Source of the DNA: V1-33 sp039795165
GTDB lineage: Bacteria > Verrucomicrobiota > Verrucomicrobiia > Verrucomicrobiales > V1-33
Assembly (NCBI GenBank): GCA_039795165.1
Contig: JBDKER010000028.1
Location: 1-64,000, forward strand
Length of the DNA stretch: 64,000 bases
Direction of reading: 5' to 3'
This document shows positions 43,816 to 51,193 of this stretch, piece after piece. Numbering within the stretch: position 1 is the first letter of the stretch; every line of letters starts with the position of its first letter. Made by a program: the position numbers and the translations under genes. The notes below the pieces were generated by a model that made no database searches, was not told the origin of the DNA, and saw nothing but the letters and a program-made list of their open reading frames with translations.

Positions 43816-45162
43816 ATGACGACGCCAGCACCAGCAATCCATCCGCCAGTCCCGGCGGCTGCCGCGGAACAGACCGCCGCGGGCAATTATTTCGTGGCGA
43901 ACTATCCACCGTTTTCCTGCTGGACGCAGGAAGCGGTTGGGGAAGCGCGGGCGGTGCTGCAGCGCACGCCGGCTCCCGGAAAGCCGCTGGGGATCTACTT
44001 CCATGTTCCCTTCTGCCGGAAGCGCTGTCATTTCTGCTATTTCCGGGTGTATACCGACCGCAATGCGGAGGAAATCCGCGGGTACCTGCGGGCGGGACTG
44101 CGCGAGATGGAAATGGCCGCGGAAACCCCGTACCTGCGCGGACGCAAACCCCAGTTTATCTACTTCGGCGGCGGCACCCCATCGTATCTGTCAGTCCCGC
44201 AGCTGCAGGAACTGACCGACCGCATGAAGGAACTCTTTCCGTGGGACGAGGCGGAGGAAGTTGCCTTCGAAGCGGAACCGGGGACTCTGACGGAGAAGAA
44301 GCTCGATGCCATCCGCGCCCTCGGGGTGACCCGGCTCAGCCTTGGGGTAGAGAATTTCGATGATCACATTCTCGAGATCAATGGCCGGGCGCACCGCTCC
44401 GGCGAGATCGACCGCGCCTACCAGCACGCCCGCAGCATCGGCTTCCCCCAGATCAACATCGATCTCATTGCGGGCATGGTGGAGGAAACCGAGGAGAACT
44501 GGCAGCGCTGCATCGAACGCGCCCTCGCCCTCGAACCGGATTCGCTCACGATCTATCAGATGGAAATCCCGTACAACACGACCATCTACAAGGAAATGAA
44601 GGCAGCCGGCAAGCTGACGGCTCCCGTGGCGGACTGGCCCGTGAAGCGTCGCTGGGTCATGGAAGCCTTCGCGGCCTTTGAAAAGGCAGGCTACACGGTC
44701 ACGAGCGCCACCACGGTGGTGCGCGACCCCGCGAAGACGAAGTTCGTGTACCGCGACAGCCTGTGGAGCGGAGCGGATCTGCTTCCGCTCGGGGTGGCGT
44801 CCTTCGGAATTCTCGACGACGTCCACATGCAGAATCATGCGGACATTCTTCCGTACCAGATGCTCGTCGAAAGCGGTCGCCTCCCGTGGTTCCGGGCCTG
44901 CGTGACCACCCACGAGGAACGCTTCGTGCGCGAATTCATTCTCCGGCTCAAGCTCGGCAGGGTTTCCGCAGCCTACTACCTTGGTCGCTATGGCATCGAT
45001 CCACGCGAACGCTTCGCCCCGCAGCTGGCCGCCCTCGCAGCGCAGGGCTTCGGACGGGTGGAAGGCGACGCCATCATCCTGAGCCGCGAAGGCCTCATGC
45101 AGGTCGACCGGCTCCTCCACGAGTTCTTTCTGCCGCAGCACCGCGATGCCCGCTACACCTGA
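43816..45162 (+). CDS. HemN/HutW-like radical SAM protein
   Basis: 448 residues. The radical SAM cluster motif Cx3Cx2C is FCRKRCHFCYF (Cys 67, 71, 74), followed by FIYFGGGTPSYLS (SAM binding), AEPGTLTEKKLDAI and RLSLGVENFDDHILEINGR. This places it in the coproporphyrinogen oxidase-like family (HemN, HemW, ChuW/HutW). It has the HemN-type fourth Cys-adjacent context YF rather than the HemW pattern, but the exact branch cannot be told by eye. Candidate substrates are porphyrins or heme. The start at 43816 leaves a Pro/Ala-rich N-terminus; an ATG at 43795 is possible. A chorismate-lyase-like gene overlaps its 3' end. Confidence 0.8.
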   Translation: MTTPAPAIHPPVPAAAAEQTAAGNYFVANYPPFSCWTQEAVGEARAVLQRTPAPGKPLGIYFHVPFCRKRCHFCYFRVYTDRNAEEIRGYLRAGLREMEMAAETPYLRGRKPQFIYFGGGTPSYLSVPQLQELTDRMKELFPWDEAEEVAFEAEPGTLTEKKLDAIRALGVTRLSLGVENFDDHILEINGRAHRSGEIDRAYQHARSIGFPQINIDLIAGMVEETEENWQRCIERALALEPDSLTIYQMEIPYNTTIYKEMKAAGKLTAPVADWPVKRRWVMEAFAAFEKAGYTVTSATTVVRDPAKTKFVYRDSLWSGADLLPLGVASFGILDDVHMQNHADILPYQMLVESGRLPWFRACVTTHEERFVREFILRLKLGRVSAAYYLGRYGIDPRERFAPQLAALAAQGFGRVEGDAIILSREGLMQVDRLLHEFFLPQHRDARYT

Positions 45163-45706
45163 TCCGGAGCGCATGGACCTGCTCATGCCGCTGCATTACT
45201 TCTATGCGCAGCAGGACCGACCTCTCCCGGAAATCCATTTCCTCACCGGACCGGAGATGCCGGAGCCGGACCGCCACCTCCTCGTGCACGCCTCGGACAT
45301 GACACCAAGGCTGCGCGACTGGCACCGCTGCCCCATCAGTCTCTCCGTGGTCCAGGCGGAACTCTCAAAGGACTACGTCATGCGCCAGGTGGTGCTCCGC
45401 CGCAGCACGGATGGAGCCCCCGTCGAATACGGAGCCATCGGCATTCACCTCGACGGGTTTCCGGCGGATGTGCGCACACAGATTGCCAGCGGTGCCGCTC
45501 CCCTCGGCAGCATCCTCGAAGAATCCGCCATTCCGCACCGCAGCGCCCCACGCGCCTACTTTGAAATGAAGGCCGATGCCCTCATTGCCGGCCTCCTCCA
45601 CTGCCCGGAAGGCACCTTCCTGCACGGCCGCTGCAATGCCCTTTCCTTTCCCGATGGCATTGTCTTCGCCGACATCGTGGAAATCCTCCCGCCGAGCAAA
45701 CGCTGA
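45146..45706 (+). CDS. Chorismate-lyase-like (DUF98/UbiC-fold) hypothetical protein
   Basis: 186 residues from the first ATG (which overlaps the radical SAM gene by 17 bp), or 177 from the ATG at 45173. Blocks such as HLLVHASDMTPRLRDWH, MRQVVLRRSTDGAPVEYG and AIGIHLDGFP, plus ADIVEILPP at the end, follow the order seen in the UbiC/DUF98 chorismate-pyruvate-lyase fold (ligand-binding, UTRA-related). Fold assignment is by eye and moderate. If active it would convert chorismate to 4-hydroxybenzoate or bind a related aromatic. Coupling to the radical SAM gene suggests a joint pathway. Confidence 0.5.
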   Translation: MPATPDPERMDLLMPLHYFYAQQDRPLPEIHFLTGPEMPEPDRHLLVHASDMTPRLRDWHRCPISLSVVQAELSKDYVMRQVVLRRSTDGAPVEYGAIGIHLDGFPADVRTQIASGAAPLGSILEESAIPHRSAPRAYFEMKADALIAGLLHCPEGTFLHGRCNALSFPDGIVFADIVEILPPSKR

Positions 45707-45720
45707 AGCAACCAGCCGGC

Positions 45721-45969
45721 TCAGCCTCCGGCCACCATCCGGACAATCTCAAGGCGGTCGCCATCGCCAAGAGCGGTCGCCCCAAAGTCGCGCGGAAAGA
45801 GCGCCTCCCCATTGCGCTCGACAAGGACCGGTCGTCCCTCCAGACCAAGTTCCACCAGCAATCCGGCCACGGTGGTTCCCGGCGGCATGTTCCGTCCGTC
45901 TCCATTGACCACCAGATGAATCACCCGGTCCCCGTCGGTTCCGGGTGATTGGACGGAGTCCCGGCTCAT
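45721..45969 (-). CDS. thiS: Sulfur carrier protein ThiS
   Basis: 82 residues, beta-grasp ubiquitin-like. It ends in the obligatory Gly-Gly tail (RMVAGG) that is thiocarboxylated. VLVERNGEALFPRDFG and GDRLEIVRMVAGG are typical. It carries sulfur for thiazole formation in thiamine synthesis, normally with ThiF, ThiG and ThiH, none of which are here. Its ATG overlaps the kinase-like gene stop by 4 bp (ATGA). An N-terminal extension of about 15 residues before VIHLVVNG may be non-coding if a later start is used. Confidence 0.85.
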   Translation of the reverse strand: MSRDSVQSPGTDGDRVIHLVVNGDGRNMPPGTTVAGLLVELGLEGRPVLVERNGEALFPRDFGATALGDGDRLEIVRMVAGG

Positions 45970-48900
45970 TCCCCGGACTTGAGTTTTGCGAGCCGGCTCT
46001 TCGCGGTCTCCACACTCGTCTTATCCAGCGGTGAATCCGGAGGAGCCGCTTCCCAGCCCGCGAGGGCCTTACTATAGGCTTCCACTGCTTCCGTCTTCTT
46101 CTTCGCCTTCTCATGCAACAGACCCGTGACTCCCCACGCCCGCGCCGCAAACCGCTGGCAGCTCAGCCGGTCCTCCGCCGCCAGCATCGGCTCGGCCATC
46201 AGTTCATCCCCAAGCACCACCGCCTCCGCCACCCGCTCGGCCGCAGGCTTGTCGTCGCCCGAGGCCTCCTGCAGTTCCCCATTGAGGACGAGCGACTGCA
46301 CAAGGGTCAGGCGGATCCCGTTGTCCTCCGGCCGTTCATCCTTGAGCTTGCGCAGGAAAACGATCGAGAAATTCTGATACTCGAGCGCTTCCTTCGCGCC
46401 CTCCTTGCCGGGCTTGGTGGCATGAATCAGCGAGGCCACCTCATTGTAGGTCGCCGCAAGGTTCAGCTTGAAAGCAGCATCCTGCGGCTGCTCACGCATC
46501 AGCTCGGTGTAGAGATTGACACTTTCGCGGTAAGCCACCGTGGCATCCATGGGATTGCTCGATCTCGCCAGCAGCCTCCCCAGTTCATAATACCCACGCG
46601 CCATCCGGAAGCGGCAGGGAACCGACTTGTTGTCGACCTGATCATGCGCCAGCAGCAGATCAAGACTCTGCTTGTGATTGTCCACCGCGGCGGACTCTTC
46701 CTTCTCCAGACGCGCCAGCTCGAATTTCGCATCGGCCAGCAGAAACCGTTCTTCCGGAGAGAAGCCCGCCTCGCCCGGACTGCCCGTCAGCGAGGGAATC
46801 TTGAGGTACCTCGTGCGCGCTTCTTCCGTCTGCCCGCGCGCCGCCAGCGCCCGGCCTTCCAGCAGCAGATTGCGCGCATACTGTGGAGCAACGGCCTCAT
46901 CCGTCGGAGCGGCTGCCAGCCACGATTCAAAAGCCGACGACGACAGCTGCAGGTGCGGCAGCGCATCGGCGATTCTCCGCTGGTCCATGAGAATCGATCC
47001 CATGAGGGCCTCAGCAACCGCCTGCACCGGAATGAGTTCGCTCTTCGCCGTTTCCGATGCCGACAGCAGCGACTGTTCAAGGTCCCGGGAAACCTTCTCG
47101 AGCAGCGGCAGGGCCTCGGACTCGTTGCCGAGCGCCGACTGGAGCCGTGCCAGCTGGAGCGATCCCCTGCAGTCGGACGGCGTAGCCGCGGCTTCCTTGA
47201 ATTCCTTGAGTGCTTCCATCGCCACGGGCCGCACCGCGGCACGCCAGACCTCAAGGGTCCACGTGTCCGATGGCCGGCTCGCCAGAATCGTTTCCACCAA
47301 TGCCGTCACCTTAGCCCGACCGGCGGCACCCAGCCGACTCGCGGATTCGGTCTCGCGGAGCTTTGCGGTCTCGCTGGCATTGCCGGCTTGCGCCGCCGTC
47401 TGCCGGAGTCCAGCCACCTCGGCCGCCAGCGCCGCCCTCTCACGGTCAGCCGACCGCCGCGCCACAGCCTGCTTGATACCATAACCCGCCGCACCAAGCG
47501 ATCCAAGCAGAGCCAGCCCAGCCACGGCCGGCCAGCCGCCGTGAGTCGTCATGGCCGCGGAAACGAGCTGCTTGAGCTTTCCTCCCGCCCCGGCAAACAC
47601 CGGGGTCCGCTCCCGCACAATCGAACCCGCCGGACGCAGCGACGGAGCCGGTGCGTCTTCAGGAATCCTCAGCGTAGAAGCCTGAGCCGGAGCCGCGTCC
47701 AGTTCATCAAAATCCTGTTTCCGCCCACCCCGGCCCGGGCGTCTCAGTTCTCCCGCCACCTCGCCGAGGGGCGATGCCGCCGACGCCGGAACGATTTCCG
47801 ACGGCTTCCGGTCCCCGGAAGCCAAGGACTTCAGTTCCGCGGGTTTTCCTCCTTCAGACTGCTTCGTCGGCACCACCTTGTCCCCGGCTTCCGCGGTCCC
47901 CTTCCCGACTTTCACTGCCTCGGCTTTCGAATCCACAGGTTCCCGGGCAACGATTGGCGCAGGTGACAGCTCTGGCTCCCGGACAGGTGCCGCCGCGGCC
48001 GGAACGACCGCGGGTTCTGGCTCCGCCGGACGCACCGGATCCACACTTGCCGCAGATGCCGCTTCGGCAGGACGGATTTCTGAAGATTCGGTCTCCCGGG
48101 CCACCGCAGCACTGGTAGCGACCGCAGACCCAGCCGCCTGAGCCGGCTGATCTTCCTCGGTCTCTTCGTCGGCGCTTTCCGCGGTACGGTCGCCAAATCC
48201 CCACAGCCGACGCTTTTTCGGCCGTTCCTTCTCGGGACGGTTCATGGCCGCCAGTTCCCCGGGAGTCACGGCCGGTGGAGGCGCCTTGCGCGGCAGCCCA
48301 TCCACTCCCAGACACATGCGGAGCGCCTCGTAGACCTTCTCCATGCTCTCGTAGCGACCAGACGGATCCACGGCCAGACAGCGTTCCACAATCCGCTGCC
48401 GCTGCGCCACTCCCTCGTTGTCCGGAGGTGCCGGCCACGGCTGCAGCGCCGTACCACGCAGCCAGCCCGCAAATTCCTTTTCCCCAAGATCAACTTCCTG
48501 ATCCAGCGCCTCCAGCAGCGGATCATACACCATCCCACCGCGCGGCCAGCCACCATTGAGAAGATGCCACGCCAGCACCCCGAACGCATACACGTCCCGT
48601 CCCTGCGCCTTCCCCTTGGCCACCAGACCCTGCGCCCCGTCCCAGTACTCCGGCGCAATGAAAGGAGCCTGACGATGCAGCTTCCCCGGCGGATCTCCCT
48701 CGACCCATCCCTGCCCCGCATCACTCAGCAGCACCTGCGGTTCGTCATTCTCCCCAGCCGTCACAAACGCATTCCACGAATTCAATCCCGCATGCACCAC
48801 CCCGCGCACATGCAGCCACGCCAGCACCCGTGCCAGATCCTCCAGCAGCATCCACGACTCGTGAATCGGCAACCGGCCCGTCAGCAGTTCGAAATTGACA

Positions 48901-49172
48901 CTCCCCTCCGGCAACTTGGCCATCGCCACCCACCCAGGACGATGCCCCACATCAAATGCCAGCACCGGCACCAGATCCGCACGCTTCCCCGCATCCCGCA
49001 GCACCTCCAGACACTTCTTCAGATACTTTCCCTGCCAGCCACCATCAGGATCCATCACCTTCACCACGCACTCCCCATGCTGACGGGACATCGCCCGCCA
49101 AACCGTCCCAAAGGCCCCTCGGCCCAGGCTCTCGCGCAGTTCAAAACCGGGTATCGCTGGTGGCTGCATCAA
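45966..49172 (-). CDS. Large kinase-fold (likely pseudokinase) membrane protein with TPR domain
   Basis: 1068 residues. The N-terminal kinase fold has a glycine loop LGRGAFGTVW (17-26), Lys38 in CVVKVM and APE at 173-175. The catalytic loop reads VHAGLNSWNAF (126-136), where the catalytic Asp of HRD is Gly129, and the DFG motif reads DAG at 151-153. Family knowledge says loss of the HRD Asp abolishes normal phosphotransfer. A long Ala/Glu/Pro-rich linker (about 300-540), one transmembrane helix (GWPAVAGLALLGSLGAAGY, about 545-565), a coiled coil and TPR-like helices (about 660-1060) follow. It may be a scaffold or a sensor. thiS is coupled downstream. Confidence 0.85.
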   Translation of the reverse strand: MMQPPAIPGFELRESLGRGAFGTVWRAMSRQHGECVVKVMDPDGGWQGKYLKKCLEVLRDAGKRADLVPVLAFDVGHRPGWVAMAKLPEGSVNFELLTGRLPIHESWMLLEDLARVLAWLHVRGVVHAGLNSWNAFVTAGENDEPQVLLSDAGQGWVEGDPPGKLHRQAPFIAPEYWDGAQGLVAKGKAQGRDVYAFGVLAWHLLNGGWPRGGMVYDPLLEALDQEVDLGEKEFAGWLRGTALQPWPAPPDNEGVAQRQRIVERCLAVDPSGRYESMEKVYEALRMCLGVDGLPRKAPPPAVTPGELAAMNRPEKERPKKRRLWGFGDRTAESADEETEEDQPAQAAGSAVATSAAVARETESSEIRPAEAASAASVDPVRPAEPEPAVVPAAAAPVREPELSPAPIVAREPVDSKAEAVKVGKGTAEAGDKVVPTKQSEGGKPAELKSLASGDRKPSEIVPASAASPLGEVAGELRRPGRGGRKQDFDELDAAPAQASTLRIPEDAPAPSLRPAGSIVRERTPVFAGAGGKLKQLVSAAMTTHGGWPAVAGLALLGSLGAAGYGIKQAVARRSADRERAALAAEVAGLRQTAAQAGNASETAKLRETESASRLGAAGRAKVTALVETILASRPSDTWTLEVWRAAVRPVAMEALKEFKEAAATPSDCRGSLQLARLQSALGNESEALPLLEKVSRDLEQSLLSASETAKSELIPVQAVAEALMGSILMDQRRIADALPHLQLSSSAFESWLAAAPTDEAVAPQYARNLLLEGRALAARGQTEEARTRYLKIPSLTGSPGEAGFSPEERFLLADAKFELARLEKEESAAVDNHKQSLDLLLAHDQVDNKSVPCRFRMARGYYELGRLLARSSNPMDATVAYRESVNLYTELMREQPQDAAFKLNLAATYNEVASLIHATKPGKEGAKEALEYQNFSIVFLRKLKDERPEDNGIRLTLVQSLVLNGELQEASGDDKPAAERVAEAVVLGDELMAEPMLAAEDRLSCQRFAARAWGVTGLLHEKAKKKTEAVEAYSKALAGWEAAPPDSPLDKTSVETAKSRLAKLKSGE

Positions 49173-49184
49173 TCGATTCAGAAA

Positions 49185-49190
49185 ATTATA
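49185..49190 (-). promoter_or_regulatory. TATAAT -10 box of the kinase-like gene
   Basis: A perfect TATAAT on the minus strand lies 12 bases before the ATG at 49172, in an otherwise GC-rich region. There is no good -35 at 17 bp. Transcription would begin about 6 nt before the start codon, giving a very short leader. Confidence 0.45.
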
Positions 49191-49308
49191 ACGGAAACGT
49201 CATCTATCGGGACCTCATGCCCGGAAGCAACGAAGATTCAGTCGATTTCCTCAGGATCCGTGCTCTAATCATCAGAGAAAGCAAGAAAAACCATAGATCT
49301 CGAATTCT

Positions 49309-50262
49309 TTGAGAAAACGGACTGCCTCACCCCTTCCCTCCAGCACCCCGGCTTCCCCCGCGTCCACGGATTCCCCTCCGGATGCGCTGGAGGAGGCATT
49401 TCTTGATTTTCTGTCGGCGGAACGGAACGCGTCGCCGCGCACGCTGATCAATTATGCGCATGCGCTGGGCCGGTTCCGGGGGCAGTGGCCGGGCTTCCGG
49501 TCGTGGCGGGAGGTGACCGCCGATGACCTGCGGGGCTGGATGTTCCGGATGATGAAGGCAGAGGCGGGCCGGGCGACCGTGCGGCTCCATTTCAGTGCGC
49601 TGCGGAGTTTCTTCCGGTTCCTCCAGCGCCGCCATGGGCTGGCTGCCAACCCGCTCGAGGATGTGCGCATGCCGAAGGCGGAACGGAAGCTTCCTGTCGT
49701 CCTCACGCTCGCACAGCTCGAGGAACTGCTGGCCCTGCCGCTGACGCTGCCGAAGGATCAGCAGGCCCCCGCATGGGGCCCGGCACGCGATGCCGCCATC
49801 CTCGAAACATTCTACAGCAGCGGTCTCCGCCGCCAGGAACTGGTCGATCTCAATGCGGAGGACATCGATCCCGTGAGCGGGGTCATCCGCGTCCGCGGGA
49901 AAGGCCGCAAGGAACGGCTCTGTCTGCTCGGTTCGCATGCCATGACCGCGCTGCAACGCTACCGTCACGAGGCGGGTGTGCACAGCGGACCGCTCTTTCT
50001 GAGCAAGGTGCGGCGGCGCATCTCGCCACAGGCGGTGGCCGCCATTCTCGAAAAGTACCTGCGGGCCTCCAGCATCCCCCTGCGCATCACCCCGCACAAA
50101 CTGCGCCACAGCTTCGCTACCCACCTGCTCGATAACGGAGCCGACCTCCGCTCGGTTCAGGAATTGCTCGGCCATGCCAGCCTCGCCACCACGCAGATCT
50201 ACACGCACGTCTCCACGGAACGCATGAAGCAGGCGTACCGTTCCGCCCACCCGCGGGCCTGA
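49309..50262 (+). CDS. XerC/XerD-type tyrosine recombinase
   Basis: 317 residues from a TTG start. The N-terminal SAM-like core-binding domain (EEAFLDFLSAERNASPRTL) and the C-terminal catalytic domain carry the expected Arg (SSGLRRQELVDL), HKLRHSFATHLL, LGHASLATTQ and Tyr (IYTHVS) residues. Length and layout fit the chromosome-dimer resolvases XerC/XerD rather than phage integrases; which of the two cannot be told. No ATG precedes the domain in frame. No dif-like site was looked for beyond the near flanks. It converges on the methyltransferase gene, 6 bp apart. Confidence 0.88.
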   Translation: MRKRTASPLPSSTPASPASTDSPPDALEEAFLDFLSAERNASPRTLINYAHALGRFRGQWPGFRSWREVTADDLRGWMFRMMKAEAGRATVRLHFSALRSFFRFLQRRHGLAANPLEDVRMPKAERKLPVVLTLAQLEELLALPLTLPKDQQAPAWGPARDAAILETFYSSGLRRQELVDLNAEDIDPVSGVIRVRGKGRKERLCLLGSHAMTALQRYRHEAGVHSGPLFLSKVRRRISPQAVAAILEKYLRASSIPLRITPHKLRHSFATHLLDNGADLRSVQELLGHASLATTQIYTHVSTERMKQAYRSAHPRA

Positions 50263-50268
50263 GCGGAC

Positions 50269-51033
50269 TCAGGGCACTGGCGGCACCGTGCGGCCGACCT
50301 TCGTGGCGACCAGCAGCAGCGAAGTCCCCCAGCACAGCCGCAGCGCCCGGCAGACCGCCGCATCCCAGCTGCCCAGCGAGGCAAGGAAATCGGAAACCGC
50401 CGCGCTGCGCTCAACCGGTCCCCACTGGCCCGGCCGCGCCCCCCGCAGCCACTGACCGAGCCTCGCCCATGGATAACCGATCGCATTCCAGCCATGCAGC
50501 AGGTCGATCCGCCAGGATTCCTCCGGAAACAATTCCCGCAGCCGTCCGGGCGAGTACCGCCGGACACTGCCCGGAAAACTCCCGGCCGATCCCAGCAGGC
50601 GTTCCGACGCGGGCACCTGCAAGATCAGCAATCCCCCGGGCCGCAGGACCCGGCCCAACTCGGCCACCGCCAAATGCTCATCGACCGATTCCTGATCGAG
50701 CACATCCAGACACACGACCGCCTCCAGACAGCCATCCGGCCACGGAATCGCTTCCACTTCGGCACGCTGCACGGCCGTGAAGCCCCGTTCCCGCACCAGC
50801 CGGACCGCTTCGCCGGACAGATCGAATCCCGCTACCTGCCATGGGACACGCTGACGCCGGAATTCAGCGAGGAGCCCACCGGTACCGCAGCCGGCATCTA
50901 TGAGGCGGGAACCATCGGGCAGCCGCCGCCGCAGTTCCTCCACCACCATCCCGCGCAGCACCCGGTGCCACCAGCTCCCATCTTCCCGTTCCCGCAGCTG
51001 TGCCAGCCATGCCTCGTCCATAAAATTCTCCAC
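50269..51033 (-). CDS. SAM-dependent methyltransferase (Methyltransf_11)
   Basis: 254 residues of class I fold: LIDAGCGTGGLLAEF (motif I), AGFDLSGEAVRLVRER, AEVEAIPWPDGCLEAVVC and LGRVLRPGGLLILQVPASE. The C-terminal half is hydrophobic and Trp/Arg-rich, with no added domain. Such enzymes act on lipids, quinones or small molecules; the substrate is not predictable. The start gives MENFMDEAWLAQL; an ATG four codons later is an alternative. Confidence 0.85.
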   Translation of the reverse strand: MENFMDEAWLAQLREREDGSWWHRVLRGMVVEELRRRLPDGSRLIDAGCGTGGLLAEFRRQRVPWQVAGFDLSGEAVRLVRERGFTAVQRAEVEAIPWPDGCLEAVVCLDVLDQESVDEHLAVAELGRVLRPGGLLILQVPASERLLGSAGSFPGSVRRYSPGRLRELFPEESWRIDLLHGWNAIGYPWARLGQWLRGARPGQWGPVERSAAVSDFLASLGSWDAAVCRALRLCWGTSLLLVATKVGRTVPPVP

Positions 51034-51193
51034 AGGGTCTCATTCGGCCTGCCTCAACACGGCCGCCACGCCACAGCCAGCCCGCGCAGCATTCGCGCGC
51101 CGCTTCTCTTGCGGATGGTCATGGTTCACTCTCACGAAGCTCAGTCTTCCGTCAGCAGCTCCCGCCACGCAAGTTCTTCCTCGCTCCCCTCAC

